A DNA stretch of 64,000 nucleotides from Streptomyces roseifaciens (GCF_001445655.1 NZ_LNBE01000004.1:3111218-3175217), one strand, 5' to 3'. Counted from the stretch's first letter, positions 25,267-36,189 are shown. Numbers and translations: made by a program. Notes: generated by a model not told the origin, from the letters alone.

Positions 25267-26226
25267 ATGACCGCAGCACCCGCCCGCATGCACGCCATCC
25301 GCCAGGAGTCCGCCGGCGGCCCCGAGGTGCTGCGGCTGGTCGAGACCGACCGCCCCGTGCCGGGGCCCACCGAGATCCTGGTGCGGGTACGGGCGGCAGG
25401 GGTCAACCCGGTCGACTGGAAGACCCGGACGCGCGGCTACTACTACACCGGGGACACCACGCCCTTCGGCCTCGGCTTCGACGTCTCGGGCGTGGTCGAG
25501 ACGGTCGGTGACGGCGTGACGTTGTACGCCCCGGGCGACGAGGTGTACGGCATGCCGCGCTTCCCGCACCCGGCCGGCGCGTACGCCGAGTACGTTGCCG
25601 CGCCGGCCCGGCACTTCGCCCCCAAGCCGCAGGGGCTCGACCACGTACAGGCAGCCGGCCTGCCCCTCGCCGCGCTCACCGCGTGGCAGGCCGTCGTGGA
25701 CACCGCCCGCGTCACCGAGGGGCAGCGGGTGCTGATCCACGCGGCGGCGGGCGGCGTGGGCCACCTGGCCGTCCAGATCGCCAAGGCACGGGGCGCGTAC
25801 GTCATCGGCACGGCCAGCGCCGCCAAGCACGACTTCCTGCGGAGCCTCGGAGCCGACGAACTCATCGACTACCGCGAGCAGGACTTCGCCGAGGAGCTCG
25901 GCGACCTCGACGCCGTCGTGGAGTCCATCAGCGGCGACTACCCGGCCCGCTCGCTGCGCACCCTCCGCTCCGGCGGCACCCTCGTCTCGTTGCTGCCCCT
26001 CACGGAGCCGGTCCTCGCCGAGGCGCGGGAGCGCGGCATCCGCGCCGTGCGGATGATGGTCGAGCCCGACCTGGCGGGCCTGCGGGGCATCAGCGAGCTC
26101 GTCGAGTCCGGGCGGCTGCGCACCGAGATCGCGGCGGTCCTGCCGCTCGCCGAGGCCGGCAAGGCCCACGAGCTCGGCGAGACGGGCCGCACCTCCGGGA
26201 AGATCGTGCTCACTGTCGGCGACTGA
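25267..26226 (+). CDS. NADPH:quinone oxidoreductase-like medium-chain dehydrogenase
   Basis: The 319-residue protein is a zinc-independent MDR enzyme. AGVNPVDWKTR and GFDVSGVVETVGDGV form the catalytic-domain start. LTAWQAVVDTARV leads into the Rossmann motif HAAAGGVGHLAVQIAKARGAYVIGT. The catalytic zinc cysteines of alcohol dehydrogenases are absent. It probably reduces quinones or enones with NADPH. AAGGAGCG precedes the ATG; in-frame upstream sequence back to 25075 overlaps repeat DNA and is rejected. No functional link to the polyamine genes is visible. Confidence 0.88.
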   Translation: MTAAPARMHAIRQESAGGPEVLRLVETDRPVPGPTEILVRVRAAGVNPVDWKTRTRGYYYTGDTTPFGLGFDVSGVVETVGDGVTLYAPGDEVYGMPRFPHPAGAYAEYVAAPARHFAPKPQGLDHVQAAGLPLAALTAWQAVVDTARVTEGQRVLIHAAAGGVGHLAVQIAKARGAYVIGTASAAKHDFLRSLGADELIDYREQDFAEELGDLDAVVESISGDYPARSLRTLRSGGTLVSLLPLTEPVLAEARERGIRAVRMMVEPDLAGLRGISELVESGRLRTEIAAVLPLAEAGKAHELGETGRTSGKIVLTVGD

Positions 26227-26244
26227 CCGCCCGCCCACGTCACC

Positions 26245-26440
26245 CGCCCCATGCCACTGCCCCATGCGGCCCGCACGGCCCGCGCGCGGCTGCTGCAGAC
26301 CGGCCTCCTGCCCGCACAGCGCGTGCCCCGTAGCCCACACCCGGAGCGCACTTGCCTGCGCAACCCGGGGCGCTGGCCTCACACCCCGCATGGGGCCCTG
26401 CCCGCACCCTGCATGGGGCCCCGCCTCGCGCCCTGCACGG
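26245..26440. repeat. CCCCATGC repeats behind the oxidoreductase gene
   Basis: Two forward cores (26247, 26260) begin 20 bases after the stop. Two reverse cores (26388, 26411) and a GCACGGGG variant near 26435 follow. The remainder of the 346-base gap is the promoter region of the acyl-CoA dehydrogenase. Confidence 0.72.
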
Positions 26441-26522
26441 GGCTCCCGCTACGCCTCGGGCCGGAACGTTGCGCGAGGTCTGGTAGATGCCGGGAGGATC
26501 GGGTACATACGGTCCAGTAGTA

Positions 26523-26541
26523 CCGGTCGGTAGCCGACCGG
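26523..26541. promoter_or_regulatory. TetR-type operator candidate upstream of the acyl-CoA dehydrogenase
   Basis: Perfect inverted repeat CCGGTCGG-TAG-CCGACCGG ends 31 bases before the ATG and overlaps TACCGGTCGGTA, itself a palindrome. This is the form of operator used by TetR repressors of fatty-acid oxidation genes. No TetR gene is in the window. Confidence 0.5.
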
Positions 26542-26572
26542 GACGGCCCCGACTGAAGCGGCGAGGTGCCTC

Positions 26573-28507
26573 ATGACCGCACCATCCGTACGACAGGTCT
26601 CCGAGCGCGAAGCACGCCAGGTCGCCGAAGCGGCCCGGGAGCAGGACTGGAAGAAGCCGAGCTTTGCCAAGGAACTCTTCCTCGGCCGGTTCCGCCTCGA
26701 TCTGATCCACCCGCATCCGACGCCGGCCATGGAGGACGTACGGCGCGGCGAAGAGTTTCTTTCGAAGCTCCGCGACTTCTGCGAGACGCGCATCGACGCC
26801 GCCCGGATCGAGCGCGAGGCGAGGATCCCGGACGAGACGGTGAACGGGCTCAAGGAGCTCGGCGCCCTCGGCATGAAGATCGACACCAAGTACGGGGGCC
26901 TCGGGCTCACGTCGGTCTACTACAACAAGGCCCTCGCCGTCGTGGGCTCCGTCAGCCCCGCCGTCGGCGCGCTGCTCTCCGCCCACCAGTCCATCGGCGT
27001 GCCCCAGCCGCTCAAGCTCTTCGGCACCCAGCAGCAGAAGGAGACCTTCCTGCCGCGGTGCGCCCGCACCGACATTTCGGCGTTCCTGCTCACCGAGCCG
27101 GACGTCGGCTCCGACCCCGCGCGCCTCGCCACCTCCGCGGTCCCCGACGGTGACGACTACATTCTCGACGGGGTCAAGCTCTGGACGACCAACGGCGTCG
27201 TCGCGGACCTGCTGGTCGTCATGGCGCGCGTCCCCAGGAGCGAGGGCCACAAGGGCGGCATCACGGCCTTCGTCGTCGAGGCCGCGGCAGAGGGCGTCAC
27301 CGTCGAGCGCCGCAATGCCTTCATGGGCCTGCGGGGCATCGAGAACGGCGTCACCCGTCTCCACCAGGTGCGCGTCCCCGCCGCCAACCGCATCGGCCCG
27401 GAGGGCTCAGGGCTCAAGATCGCTCTGACGACGCTCAACACCGGACGGCTGTCCATCCCCGCCATGTGCGTCGCCGGCGGCAAGTGGGCGCTGAAGATCG
27501 CCCGTGAGTGGTCCACGGCGCGCGAGCAGTGGGGCAAGTCCATCGCCAAGCACGAGGCGGTCGGATCGAAGATCGCCTTCATCGCGGCGACCACCTTCGC
27601 CCTGGAGGCCGTCCTCGACCTCTCCGGCCAGATGGCCGACGAGAACCGCAACGACATCCGCATCGAGGCCGCCCTCGCGAAGCTGTACGCCAGCGAGATG
27701 GCCTGGCTGATGACCGACGAACTCGTGCAGATCCGCGGCGGACGGGGCTACGAGAGCGCCGCCTCGCTCGCCGCACGGGGCGAGCGCGCCGTCCCCGCCG
27801 AGCAGATGCTGCGCGATGCGCGCATCAACCGCATCTTCGAGGGCTCCACGGAGATCATGCACCTGCTGATCGCCCGCGAGGCCGTGGACGCCCACCTCTC
27901 GGTCGCGGGCGACCTCATCGACCCGGACAAGTCCCTGGGCGACAAAGCCCGCGCAGGGGCCCGCGCAGGGGGCTTCTACGCCCGCTGGCTGCCCAAGCTG
28001 GTCGCCGGCCCCGGGCAGCTCCCGCGCACCTACGCGGAATTCCACCCTTCGGGCCACCGCGACCTCGCCACCCACCTGCGCTACGTCGAGCGCTCCTCGC
28101 GCAAACTCGCCCGCTCCACCTTCTACGCCATGTCGCGCTGGCAGGGCCGCATGGAGACCAAGCAGGGCTTCCTCGGGCGCATCGTCGACATCGGCGCGGA
28201 GCTCTTCGCGATGAGCGCGGCGTGCGTCCGTGCGGAGCGGCTGCGTGCCGAGGGCGAGCACGGTGCGGAAGCGTACGAGCTCGCCGATGCCTTCTGCCGG
28301 CAGGCCAGGATCCGCACGGAGGAGCTCTTCGGGCGGCTGTGGACGAACACCGACGACCTCGACCGCAAGGTCGTCTCCGGAGTGATGTCCGGGGCGTACG
28401 AGTGGCTCGAGGCCGGCATCCTCGACCCCAGCGGCGACGGCCCCTGGATCGCGGACGCCACCCCCGGCCCGGCCAAGACGGACAACGTCCACCGCCCCAT
28501 CCGCTGA
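26573..28507 (+). CDS. Acyl-CoA dehydrogenase (long-chain/VLCAD-like architecture)
   Basis: The 644-residue flavoenzyme is longer than the ~380-residue short-chain form, matching VLCAD/ACAD9-like proteins with a C-terminal extension. Core motifs are [14 protein letters not shown] and KLWTTNG (FAD site), [17 protein letters not shown] segment ([13 protein letters not shown]), and [24 protein letters not shown] near the active site. It should dehydrogenate long-chain acyl-CoA to enoyl-CoA. GAGGTG precedes the ATG. The TetR-type palindrome just upstream suggests induction by acyl-CoA. A large repeat array follows its stop codon. Confidence 0.9.
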   Translation: MTAPSVRQVSEREARQVAEAAREQDWKKPSFAKELFLGRFRLDLIHPHPTPAMEDVRRGEEFLSKLRDFCETRIDAARIEREARIPDETVNGLKELGALGMKIDTKYGGLGLTSVYYNKALAVVGSVSPAVGALLSAHQSIGVPQPLKLFGTQQQKETFLPRCARTDISAFLLTEPDVGSDPARLATSAVPDGDDYILDGVKLWTTNGVVADLLVVMARVPRSEGHKGGITAFVVEAAAEGVTVERRNAFMGLRGIENGVTRLHQVRVPAANRIGPEGSGLKIALTTLNTGRLSIPAMCVAGGKWALKIAREWSTAREQWGKSIAKHEAVGSKIAFIAATTFALEAVLDLSGQMADENRNDIRIEAALAKLYASEMAWLMTDELVQIRGGRGYESAASLAARGERAVPAEQMLRDARINRIFEGSTEIMHLLIAREAVDAHLSVAGDLIDPDKSLGDKARAGARAGGFYARWLPKLVAGPGQLPRTYAEFHPSGHRDLATHLRYVERSSRKLARSTFYAMSRWQGRMETKQGFLGRIVDIGAELFAMSAACVRAERLRAEGEHGAEAYELADAFCRQARIRTEELFGRLWTNTDDLDRKVVSGVMSGAYEWLEAGILDPSGDGPWIADATPGPAKTDNVHRPIR

Positions 28508-28514
28508 GACCGCC

Positions 28515-28745
28515 GCCCCGCGCGCGGCGCCGTCCGCCCCGTGCGGGGTGCTCTCCGCCCCACGCGGGGCAGCGCCCTGCGGGGGGCTTTCCCGCCCCAT
28601 GCGGGGAAGAGGGTACTTCCGCCCCGTGCAGGGAATGGCTTCCGCCCCGTGCGGGTACCTCCCCGCCCCATGCGGCGCCCGCTCCCGCCCCATGCGCGCG
28701 CGTCCACCGCCCCATGCGGCTCCGCCCCGCCCCATGCGGGCAAAC
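28515..28745 (+). repeat. Largest CCCCATGC/CCCCGTGC hairpin array
   Basis: At least ten units fill the gap between two genes. Exact cores are at 28595, 28666, 28688, 28710 and 28730. Three units are perfect mini-hairpins: CCCCGTGCGGGG (28537), CCCCACGCGGGG (28558) and CCCCATGCGGGG (28595). All run in the sense direction of the acyl-CoA dehydrogenase. No gene is seen in this 326-base gap. Confidence 0.82.
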
Positions 28746-28833
28746 CCGCCCGCCCCCTGCCCACGCCTCCCCACCGAGGGGCGGACGGGGGCTCCCTGTC
28801 CGCTCTCCGGTCGGAAGACGCAACAATGAGCCC

Positions 28834-30111
28834 ATGACGGACTCCCTCGCTGACCCGCATCTGCGCTACTCCGCCCCCACCGCCGCGGGCGAACCGCGCG
28901 AGATCGTGATCCTCGGTTCCACCGGCTCGATCGGGACCCAGGCCATCGACCTCGTGCTCCGCAACCCCGACAGGTTCCGGGTGACCGGCCTGTCGGCCGC
29001 CGGCGGCCGCGTGGGGCTCCTCGCCGAGCAGGCGCGGCAGCTGCGGGTGCGCACCGTCGCCGTCGCCCGGGAGGAGACGGTGCCCGCGCTGCGCGAGGCG
29101 CTGGCGGCGCTGTACGGGGCGGAGCCGCTGCCCGAGATCCTGGCGGGGCCCGAGGCGGCCACCGAGCTGGCGCGGAGCGAGTGCCACACCGTCCTGAACG
29201 GCATCACCGGCTCGATCGGCCTGGCGCCGACCCTGGCGGCCCTGGAGGCCGGCCGGACGCTCGCGCTGGCCAACAAGGAGTCGCTGATCGTCGGCGGCCC
29301 GCTGGTCAAGGCGCTTGCCAAGCCCGGCCAGATCATCCCCGTGGACTCCGAGCACGCCGCGCTCTTCCAGGCGCTGTTGGGCGGCACGCGCGCCGAAGTC
29401 CGCAAGCTGGTCGTCACGGCCTCGGGCGGGCCCTTCCGGGGCCGTACGAAGGCCGAGCTGGCCTCCGTGACCCGCGAGGACGCGCTCGCGCACCCGACCT
29501 GGTCCATGGGGCCGGTGATCACGATCAACTCCGCGACCCTGGTCAACAAGGGCCTGGAGGTCATCGAGGCGCACCTGCTGTACGACATCCCGTTCGAGCG
29601 CATCGAGGTCGTCGTCCACCCGCAGTCCTACGTCCACTCGATGGTGGAGTTCGTGGACGGCTCCACGCTGGCCCAGGCCACCCCGCCGGACATGCGCGGC
29701 CCCATCGCCATCGGCCTGGGCTGGCCGGAGCGGATCCCGGACGCGGCCCCGTCCTTCGACTGGTCCACGGCCTCCACCTGGGAGTTCTTCCCGCTCGACG
29801 AGGAGGCCTTCCCGTCGGTCGGCCTCGCCCGGCACGTAGGCGAGCTCGGGGGCACGGCGCCCGCCGTCTTCAACGCGGCCAACGAGGAGTGCGTCGACGC
29901 CTTCCTCGCGGGCGGGCTGCCGTTCAACGGGATTGTCGATACGGTCGCGGAGGTGGTGGCGGAACACGGCACGCCCACCACGGGAACCCGCCTCACCGTC
30001 GCGGACGTCTTGGAAGCGGAGGCCTGGGCACGAGCCCGGGCCCGTGAACTGGCAGCGCGGACGGCCCCGGCGGCCCGTACCGCGAAGGCGACCTCGGAGG
30101 CCCGCGCATGA
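28834..30111 (+). CDS. dxr: 1-deoxy-D-xylulose 5-phosphate reductoisomerase
   Basis: This 425-residue enzyme makes 2-C-methyl-D-erythritol 4-phosphate with NADPH, the committed step of the MEP isoprenoid pathway. Visible are the NADPH-binding GSTGSIGTQ (residues 28-36), [11 protein letters not shown], the metal-binding [19 protein letters not shown], and [23 protein letters not shown] spread over the active site. The C-terminal helical domain ends in an Ala/Arg-rich tail. The stop overlaps the next gene's start (ATGA), indicating coupling to the site-2 protease; ispG follows downstream. Confidence 0.96.
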   Translation: MTDSLADPHLRYSAPTAAGEPREIVILGSTGSIGTQAIDLVLRNPDRFRVTGLSAAGGRVGLLAEQARQLRVRTVAVAREETVPALREALAALYGAEPLPEILAGPEAATELARSECHTVLNGITGSIGLAPTLAALEAGRTLALANKESLIVGGPLVKALAKPGQIIPVDSEHAALFQALLGGTRAEVRKLVVTASGGPFRGRTKAELASVTREDALAHPTWSMGPVITINSATLVNKGLEVIEAHLLYDIPFERIEVVVHPQSYVHSMVEFVDGSTLAQATPPDMRGPIAIGLGWPERIPDAAPSFDWSTASTWEFFPLDEEAFPSVGLARHVGELGGTAPAVFNAANEECVDAFLAGGLPFNGIVDTVAEVVAEHGTPTTGTRLTVADVLEAEAWARARARELAARTAPAARTAKATSEARA

Positions 30112-31409
30112 CGACACTGATGACGGTCCTCGGGATAGTCGTCTTCGTGGTGGGCCTGCTCTTCTCGATCGCCTGGCACGAGCTGGGCCACCTGTCGACC
30201 GCGAAGCTCTTCGGTATCCGCGTGCCGCAGTACATGGTCGGCTTCGGGCCGACGATCTTCTCGCGGAAGAAGGGCGAGACCGAGTACGGCATCAAGGCCA
30301 TCCCGCTCGGCGGCTACATCCGCATGATCGGAATGTTCCCGCCCGGCGCGGACGGCCGGATCGCCGCCCGTTCCACCTCGCCGTGGCGCGGCATGATCGA
30401 GGACGCCCGCTCGGCCGCCTTCGAGGAGCTCCAGCCCGGCGACGATTCCCGGCTCTTCTACACGCGCAAGCCGTGGAAGCGCGTCATCGTGATGTTCGCC
30501 GGGCCGTTCATGAACCTCGTCCTGGCCGTCGTGATCTTCCTCGGCGTGATGATGTCCTTCGGGATCAACACGCAGACCACGACCGTCTCCACCGTCTCCG
30601 ACTGCGTCGTCGCGGCCAGCGCCCAGACGGACAAGTGCGGCAAGGGCAATCCGGACTCCCCGGCCAAGGCCGCCGGCCTCAAGCCGCGCGACAAGATCGT
30701 GGCGTTCAACGGGCACCGCACGAACGACTGGGCCACGCTCCAGAAGGAGATCCGCAAGACCACCGGCCCCGCCACGGTCACCGTCGAGCGGGACGGCGTC
30801 CGCAAGACCCTGAACGCGAACCTGATCTCCAACCAGGTCCAGAAGTACGACGGCAAGGGCGTGCCCATCAAGGGGCAGTACGTGACGGCCGGCTTCCTCG
30901 GCTTCGCGCCCGCCACGGGCGTCGTGCCGCAGACCTTCGGCCAGTCCGTCGACCGTATGGGCGACATGGTGCAGTCCGGCGTCGAGTCGCTGATCGCCCT
31001 GCCGAGCAAGGTCCCCGACCTGTGGAACGCCGCCTTCGACGGCGGCGAGCGCAAGGCGGACTCCCCGATGGGCGTCGTCGGCGCGGCGCGGGTCGGCGGC
31101 GAGGTGTTCAACCTCGACATCCCGCCGTCGCAGCAGATCGCCACCATGCTGTTCCTGGTCGCGGGCTTCAACCTGTCGCTGTTCCTGTTCAACATGCTGC
31201 CCCTGCTGCCGCTGGACGGCGGGCACATCGCCGGGGCCCTGTGGGAATCCGTACGGCGTGCCTTCGCGAAGGTGTTCCGCCGCCCCGACCCCGGTCCGTT
31301 CGACGTGGCGAAGCTGATGCCGGTCGCCTATGTGGTGGCGGGAATCTTCATCTGCTTCACTCTTCTCGTCCTCATCGCGGACGTGGTGAATCCGGTTCGG
31401 CTCACCTAG
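30108..31409 (+). CDS. rseP: Site-2 intramembrane zinc metalloprotease (RseP/Rip1 family)
   Basis: The 433-residue membrane protease has the zinc site HELGH at residues 24-28 in the first helix, a PDZ domain around [22 protein letters not shown], and the second catalytic motif [13 protein letters not shown] before the last helices. It cleaves transmembrane anti-sigma factors or signal-peptide remnants within the membrane. ATG overlaps the dxr stop, and ispG follows 174 bases later, a conserved actinobacterial order. Targets are not encoded here. Confidence 0.94.
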   Translation: MTTLMTVLGIVVFVVGLLFSIAWHELGHLSTAKLFGIRVPQYMVGFGPTIFSRKKGETEYGIKAIPLGGYIRMIGMFPPGADGRIAARSTSPWRGMIEDARSAAFEELQPGDDSRLFYTRKPWKRVIVMFAGPFMNLVLAVVIFLGVMMSFGINTQTTTVSTVSDCVVAASAQTDKCGKGNPDSPAKAAGLKPRDKIVAFNGHRTNDWATLQKEIRKTTGPATVTVERDGVRKTLNANLISNQVQKYDGKGVPIKGQYVTAGFLGFAPATGVVPQTFGQSVDRMGDMVQSGVESLIALPSKVPDLWNAAFDGGERKADSPMGVVGAARVGGEVFNLDIPPSQQIATMLFLVAGFNLSLFLFNMLPLLPLDGGHIAGALWESVRRAFAKVFRRPDPGPFDVAKLMPVAYVVAGIFICFTLLVLIADVVNPVRLT

Positions 31410-31439
31410 CGCGATGTGTGGACAAACGCCCGTTTGTGG

Positions 31440-31466
31440 CGACCGGCCGCAGTGTGTGGCCGGTCG
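31440..31466 (+). terminator. Terminator hairpin after the dxr-rseP pair
   Basis: Nine-base arms CGACCGGCC and GGCCGGTCG surround a 9-base loop, 30 bases behind the stop. A second small inverted repeat ACAAACG-CC-CGTTTGT lies just before it (31422-31437). Confidence 0.6.
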
Positions 31467-31583
31467 TCTGCGTTTGAGGGGTCTCCGCGGTGGGATGTGC
31501 TTCGAACGGATCGGGTGCCGTAATCTCGAAGCGGAGCCCGCCGATCTCGGGACCTTGATTCACACCTTGGGGTTGCTCGCCAC

Positions 31584-32741
31584 ATGACTGCGATTTCGCT
31601 TGGAATGCCTTCCGTTCCGATCAAGCTCGCCGACCGCCGGGTCAGCCGCAAGATCCAGGTCGGCTCCGTGGCCGTCGGAGGCGACGCGCCCGTTTCGGTG
31701 CAGTCGATGACCACGACCAGAACGTCGGACATCGGCGCCACGCTCCAGCAGATCGCGGAGCTGACGGCGTCGGGCTGCCAGATCGTGCGTGTGGCCTGCC
31801 CCACGCAGGACGACGCGGACGCGCTCCCCGTCATCGCGAAGAAGTCGCAGATCCCTGTCATCGCGGACATCCACTTCCAGCCGAAGTACGTCTTCGCCGC
31901 GATCGACGCCGGCTGCGCCGCGGTCCGTGTGAACCCGGGCAACATCAAGCAGTTCGACGACAAGGTCAAGGAGATCGCCAAGGCGGCCTCCGACGCGGGC
32001 ACCCCGATCCGTATCGGCGTGAACGCGGGGTCGCTGGACCGCCGCCTGCTGCAGAAGTACGGCAAGGCGACGCCCGAGGCGCTGGTGGAGTCGGCGCTGT
32101 GGGAGGCCTCGCTCTTCGAGGAGCACGGTTTCCGCGACATCAAGATCTCGGTCAAGCACAACGACCCGGTGGTGATGGTCAATGCGTACCGTCAGCTGGC
32201 GGCGCAGTGCGACTACCCGCTGCACCTGGGCGTGACCGAGGCCGGCCCGGCGTTCCAGGGCACGATCAAGTCCGCGGTGGCGTTCGGTGCGCTGCTGTCG
32301 GAGGGCATCGGCGACACCATCCGCGTCTCGCTGTCGGCGCCGCCGGCGGAGGAGATCAAGGTCGGCATGCAGATCCTGGAGTCCCTGGGCCTGCGCCAGC
32401 GCCGCCTGGAGATCGTCTCCTGCCCGTCCTGCGGTCGTGCGCAGGTGGACGTGTACAAGCTCGCCGACCAGGTCAGCGCCGGCCTGGAGGGCATGGAGGT
32501 GCCGCTGCGCGTCGCGGTGATGGGCTGCGTCGTCAACGGTCCGGGTGAGGCCCGTGAGGCCGACCTGGGTGTCGCCTCGGGCAACGGCAAGGGGCAGATC
32601 TTCGTCAAGGGCGAGGTCATCAAGACCGTGCCGGAGTCGAAGATCGTGGAGACCCTCATCGAGGAAGCACTGAAGATCGCCGAGCAGATGGAGAAGGACG
32701 GCGTCGCCTCCGGCGAGCCCAAGATCAGCGTCGCCGGCTGA
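31584..32741 (+). CDS. ispG: 4-hydroxy-3-methylbut-2-enyl diphosphate synthase (flavodoxin/ferredoxin-dependent)
   Basis: The 385-residue enzyme converts MEcPP to HMBPP in the MEP pathway. The N-terminal TIM barrel is recognisable by [12 protein letters not shown] and [13 protein letters not shown]. The C-terminal iron-sulphur domain has Cys280 and Cys283 in SCPSCGR and Cys315 in [10 protein letters not shown], with Glu322 as the likely fourth ligand. It has its own leader: TAATCT at 31521-31526 is a possible -10 box. A 16-bp perfect hairpin ends the gene. Confidence 0.96.
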   Translation: MTAISLGMPSVPIKLADRRVSRKIQVGSVAVGGDAPVSVQSMTTTRTSDIGATLQQIAELTASGCQIVRVACPTQDDADALPVIAKKSQIPVIADIHFQPKYVFAAIDAGCAAVRVNPGNIKQFDDKVKEIAKAASDAGTPIRIGVNAGSLDRRLLQKYGKATPEALVESALWEASLFEEHGFRDIKISVKHNDPVVMVNAYRQLAAQCDYPLHLGVTEAGPAFQGTIKSAVAFGALLSEGIGDTIRVSLSAPPAEEIKVGMQILESLGLRQRRLEIVSCPSCGRAQVDVYKLADQVSAGLEGMEVPLRVAVMGCVVNGPGEAREADLGVASGNGKGQIFVKGEVIKTVPESKIVETLIEEALKIAEQMEKDGVASGEPKISVAG

Positions 32742-32788
32742 CCCTGCCGCCCCGCGCCCCGTGCGCCCGGGCAACCCCGCGGAGCCCT

Positions 32789-32825
32789 CGGTGCCCCGCC
32801 CCGTCCGGCACGGGGCGGGGCACCG
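32789..32825 (+). terminator. Terminator hairpin after ispG
   Basis: Perfect 16-bp arms (CGGTGCCCCGCCCCGT and its complement) around CCGGC, 48 bases behind the stop. The stem contains CCCCGT/ACGGGG, related to the dispersed repeat core. Confidence 0.75.
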
Positions 32826-32938
32826 TTGCTTCCCGCCCCGTGCGGCCGCAAGGGGAGTGCGTCCAGGAGGCTGGGAGGTACAGTTCCAAGACCTGTTCCT
32901 CCGGCCTCGGGCCCCGCGACGGTGAGGCAAATCCACAC

Positions 32939-33784
32939 GTGCTGACGACGACCACCACCAAGGTCCTGGAGCCCGGTGACATCGAGGCCGCCCTCGACGT
33001 CCTCGACCGCGACCCCGTCGCCAACGCCTTCGTCGCCGCCCGCGTCCAGGTCGCGGGCCTCGACCCCTGGCGGCTCGGCGGCGAGATGTGGGGCTGGTAC
33101 TCGGGCGGCCGCCTCGAGTCCCTCTGCTACGCCGGCGCCAACCTCGTCCCCATCTGCGCGGGCCCCGAGGCCGTACGGGCCTTCGCCGACCGCGCGCGCC
33201 GCGCAGGGCGCCGCTGCTCCTCCATCGTGGGCCCCGCGGAGGCCACGTCCGCGCTCTGGTCGCTCCTCGAGCCCCACTGGGGCCCCGCGCGCGAGGTCCG
33301 CGGCCACCAGCCCCTCATGGTCACCCGCTCCATGCCCGCCGACGTCGAACCCGACCCCCTCGTCCGCCGCATCCGCAAGGACGAGATGGAAGTGATCATG
33401 CCGGCCTGTGTCGCCATGTTCACCGAAGAGGTCGGCGTCTCCCCGCTCGCCGGGGACGGCGGGCTCCTCTACCAGGCCCGCGTCGCCGAGCTCGTGGGCT
33501 CCGGCCGCTCCTTCGCCCGCATCGAGGACGGCCGCGTCGTCTTCAAGGCCGAGATCGGCGCCGCGACGCCCCGCGCCTGCCAGATCCAGGGTGTCTGGGT
33601 CGCCCCCGAGTGCCGCGGCCGCGGCCTGTCCGTGACCGGCATGGCGGCCGTCCTGCGCTACGCCCTCGCCGAGGTGTCGCCCGTCGTCAGCCTCTACGTG
33701 AACGACTACAACACCGCCGCCCGGGCCGCCTACCGGCGCGTGGGCTTCGAGGAGACCGGCGCGTTCATGAGCGTGCTGTTCTGA
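32939..33784 (+). CDS. GNAT-family acetyltransferase with N-terminal DUF4081 domain
   Basis: This 281-residue protein has an N-terminal domain starting LEPGDIEAALDVLDRDPVANAFVAARV and a C-terminal GNAT fold. The acetyl-CoA pyrophosphate loop lies in GVWVAPECRGRGLS and the final strand-helix in SLYVNDYNTAARAAYRRVGF. The GTG start at 32939 has GGTGAGG some 12 bases upstream. Substrate unknown. Linked in series with another acetyltransferase and proS, an order seen in streptomycetes. Confidence 0.87.
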   Translation: MLTTTTTKVLEPGDIEAALDVLDRDPVANAFVAARVQVAGLDPWRLGGEMWGWYSGGRLESLCYAGANLVPICAGPEAVRAFADRARRAGRRCSSIVGPAEATSALWSLLEPHWGPAREVRGHQPLMVTRSMPADVEPDPLVRRIRKDEMEVIMPACVAMFTEEVGVSPLAGDGGLLYQARVAELVGSGRSFARIEDGRVVFKAEIGAATPRACQIQGVWVAPECRGRGLSVTGMAAVLRYALAEVSPVVSLYVNDYNTAARAAYRRVGFEETGAFMSVLF

Positions 33785-33829
33785 GCCGCCGGCCACCGCT
33801 CGCGGGGAGCGTGCGGGTAGCCTCCCCGC

Positions 33830-34363
33830 ATGGATGACATCGTGGTCGGGCCGCTCGACCTCGCCGCGCGGGTCGACGACGCGCTGGCCGTGCAGGCACT
33901 GGCCTTCGGGCTCACCGCGGAAGAGGTCGCCGTCCGGCGGCACATCGTGCTGCGCCACCTCGCCTCCCGCGGTGCGCGTGCGCTCGGGGCGACCACCCAC
34001 GGTGGGCGCCTCGTCGGCTTCGTCTACGGGATGCCCAACGACCGCAGCCACTGGTGGTCGGGCGTGGTCGAGCCCTACCTGCGCGCCACGGGCAGCGAAG
34101 GCTGGCTCGACGACTCCTTCGTCATCACGGAGCTGCACGTCCACCCCGACTTCCAGAAACAGGGCATCGGCCGGGCACTCATCACCACCATCACCGACTG
34201 CGCCGCCGAGCCGCGCTCGATCCTCTCCGCCATCGACACCGAGTCCCCCGCCCGCGGCCTCTACCGCAGGCTCGGCTACCGCGACCTGGCGCGCCCCGTG
34301 CACTTCCCCAGCGCGCAGAGCCCGTACGTGGTGATGGGGGCCCCGCTGCCGCTGCTGGGGTGA
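33830..34363 (+). CDS. GNAT-family acetyltransferase
   Basis: The 177-residue single-domain GNAT has ITELHVHPDFQKQGIGRALIT as the acetyl-CoA binding segment (Q/R-x-x-G-x-G/A) and ESPARGLYRRLGYRDL near the C-terminus. It lies 45 bases behind the previous acetyltransferase. Acceptor unknown; many such proteins modify amines or protein N-termini. Confidence 0.86.
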   Translation: MDDIVVGPLDLAARVDDALAVQALAFGLTAEEVAVRRHIVLRHLASRGARALGATTHGGRLVGFVYGMPNDRSHWWSGVVEPYLRATGSEGWLDDSFVITELHVHPDFQKQGIGRALITTITDCAAEPRSILSAIDTESPARGLYRRLGYRDLARPVHFPSAQSPYVVMGAPLPLLG

Positions 34364-34481
34364 GGCACGGGGCCGCAGGGAGGGGCCGTGCGGGCCGCCC
34401 GGCGCGAGAACTCGTTTCAGCGGAGCACCGGGCTGCCGCTAATCTCCTGACCATTCCCTACGCCCCGCCAGGAGACCAACG

Positions 34482-36179
34482 ATGGCCCATGTCCAGCGCA
34501 TGTCCACCACGCTGCTGAAGACACTGCGCGACGACCCGGCCGACGCGGAGACCGCCAGCCACAAGCTGCTGGTCCGCGCCGGGTACGTCCGACGCTCGTC
34601 CGCCGGTGTCTGGACCTGGCTGCCGCTCGGCAAGAAGGTGCTGGAGAACGTCTCGCGCGTGGTGCGGGAGGAGATGGACGCCATCGGCGGCCAGGAGGTC
34701 CTGCTGCCCGCCCTGCTGCCCAAGGAGCCCTACGAGGCGAGCGGGCGCTGGGAGGAGTACGGCGACCTCCTGTTCCGCCTCAAGGACCGCAAGGGCGCCG
34801 ACTACCTGCTCGGCCCCACGCACGAGGAGATCTTCACCCTCACGGTCAAGGACCAGTGCACGTCCTACAAGGACCTGCCCGTGATCCTCTACCAGATCCA
34901 GACCAAGTACCGCGACGAGGCCCGGCCCCGCTCCGGCGTGCTGCGCGGGCGCGAGTTCCAGATGAAGGACTCCTACTCCTTCGACACCACCGACGAGGGG
35001 CTCGCCGAGTCCTACCGCCTGCACCGCGAGGCGTACACCCGCATCTTCGAGCGCCTGGGCCTCGACTACCGCGTCGTCTCCGCCGTCTCGGGCGCCATGG
35101 GCGGCTCCGCGTCCGAGGAGTTCCTGGCGCCCGCAGCAGCCGGCGAGGACACCTTCGTGGACTGCCCCAGCTGCGACTACGCCGCCAACACCGAAGCCGT
35201 CACCGTGGCCGTGACCCCCTCCGACCCCGCGGGCCACGGGGCCGTCGAGGAGCTGGACACGCCCGACACGCCCACCATCGAGACCCTCGCGGCCCACCTC
35301 GGCGTGCCGGCCTCCGCGACGCTGAAGAACCTCCTCGTCAAGGTCGACGGCGAGATCACCGCCGTCGGCGTGCCCGGCGACCGCGAGGTCGACCTCGGCA
35401 AGCTGGGGGAGCACCTGGCGCCCGCCGTCGTCGAGCTGGTCACCGCCGAGGACTTCGCGGACCGGCCCGACCTCGTACGGGGCTACGTCGGCCCCCAGGG
35501 GATCAAGCTGCGCTACCTCGCCGACCCGCGCGTGGCGCCCGGCACCGCGTGGATCACCGGCGCCAACAAGCCCGGCAAGCACGCCCGCAACGTGGTCTGC
35601 GGACGGGACTTCGAGGTGGACCGGTACCTCGACGTGGTCGTGGTCGAGCCGGGCGACCCCTGCCCCCGCTGCGGCGCGGGACTGGAGATCGGCCGGGCGA
35701 TCGAAATCGGCCACATCTTCCAGCTGGGCCGCAAGTACGCCGACGCCTTCGGGCTCGACGTCCTCGGGCAGAACGGCAAGCCGGTCCGCGTCACCATGGG
35801 TTCGTACGGCATCGGCGTCTCCCGCGCCGTGGCGGCCCTCGCCGAGCAGACGCACGACGAGTCCGGCCTGTGCTGGCCCCGTGAGGTCGCCCCCGCGGAC
35901 GTGCACATCGTCGCCGCCGGCAAGGCGGTCCAGACCGAACTCGCCCTGGAGCTCGCGGACAAGCTGGGCTCGGCAGGCGTCCGTGTCCTCGTCGACGACC
36001 GCACCGGCGTCTCCCCGGGCGTGAAGTTCACCGACGCCGAGCTGATCGGCATCCCGGAGATCCTGGTGGTCGGCCGCGGGGCGCCCCAGGGGCTCGTCGA
36101 GCTGAAGGACCGGCGCACGGGCGCCCGTGAGGAGCTGCCGGTCGCCGAGGCGATCGAGCGGCTGAGCGCGCGCGGCTGA
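34482..36179 (+). CDS. proS: Prolyl-tRNA synthetase (bacterial type)
   Basis: The 565-residue class II synthetase charges tRNA-Pro. Motif 2 is visible in [21 protein letters not shown] (in part) and motif 3 in [19 protein letters not shown]. The editing insertion (INS/YbaK-like) of bacterial-type ProS lies between, around [28 protein letters not shown]. The anticodon-binding domain is C-terminal ([23 protein letters not shown]). CCAGGAG precedes the ATG. A repeat array lies behind the gene. Confidence 0.96.
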   Translation: MAHVQRMSTTLLKTLRDDPADAETASHKLLVRAGYVRRSSAGVWTWLPLGKKVLENVSRVVREEMDAIGGQEVLLPALLPKEPYEASGRWEEYGDLLFRLKDRKGADYLLGPTHEEIFTLTVKDQCTSYKDLPVILYQIQTKYRDEARPRSGVLRGREFQMKDSYSFDTTDEGLAESYRLHREAYTRIFERLGLDYRVVSAVSGAMGGSASEEFLAPAAAGEDTFVDCPSCDYAANTEAVTVAVTPSDPAGHGAVEELDTPDTPTIETLAAHLGVPASATLKNLLVKVDGEITAVGVPGDREVDLGKLGEHLAPAVVELVTAEDFADRPDLVRGYVGPQGIKLRYLADPRVAPGTAWITGANKPGKHARNVVCGRDFEVDRYLDVVVVEPGDPCPRCGAGLEIGRAIEIGHIFQLGRKYADAFGLDVLGQNGKPVRVTMGSYGIGVSRAVAALAEQTHDESGLCWPREVAPADVHIVAAGKAVQTELALELADKLGSAGVRVLVDDRTGVSPGVKFTDAELIGIPEILVVGRGAPQGLVELKDRRTGAREELPVAEAIERLSARG

Positions 36180-36189
36180 CGGTTCGCCG

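Noticed and set aside
28515..28745. Possible CRISPR array or tRNA cluster in the repeat-rich gap
   Set aside because: Units are 12-20 bases, irregularly spaced and hairpin-like; no uniform spacers, no cas genes, no cloverleaf.
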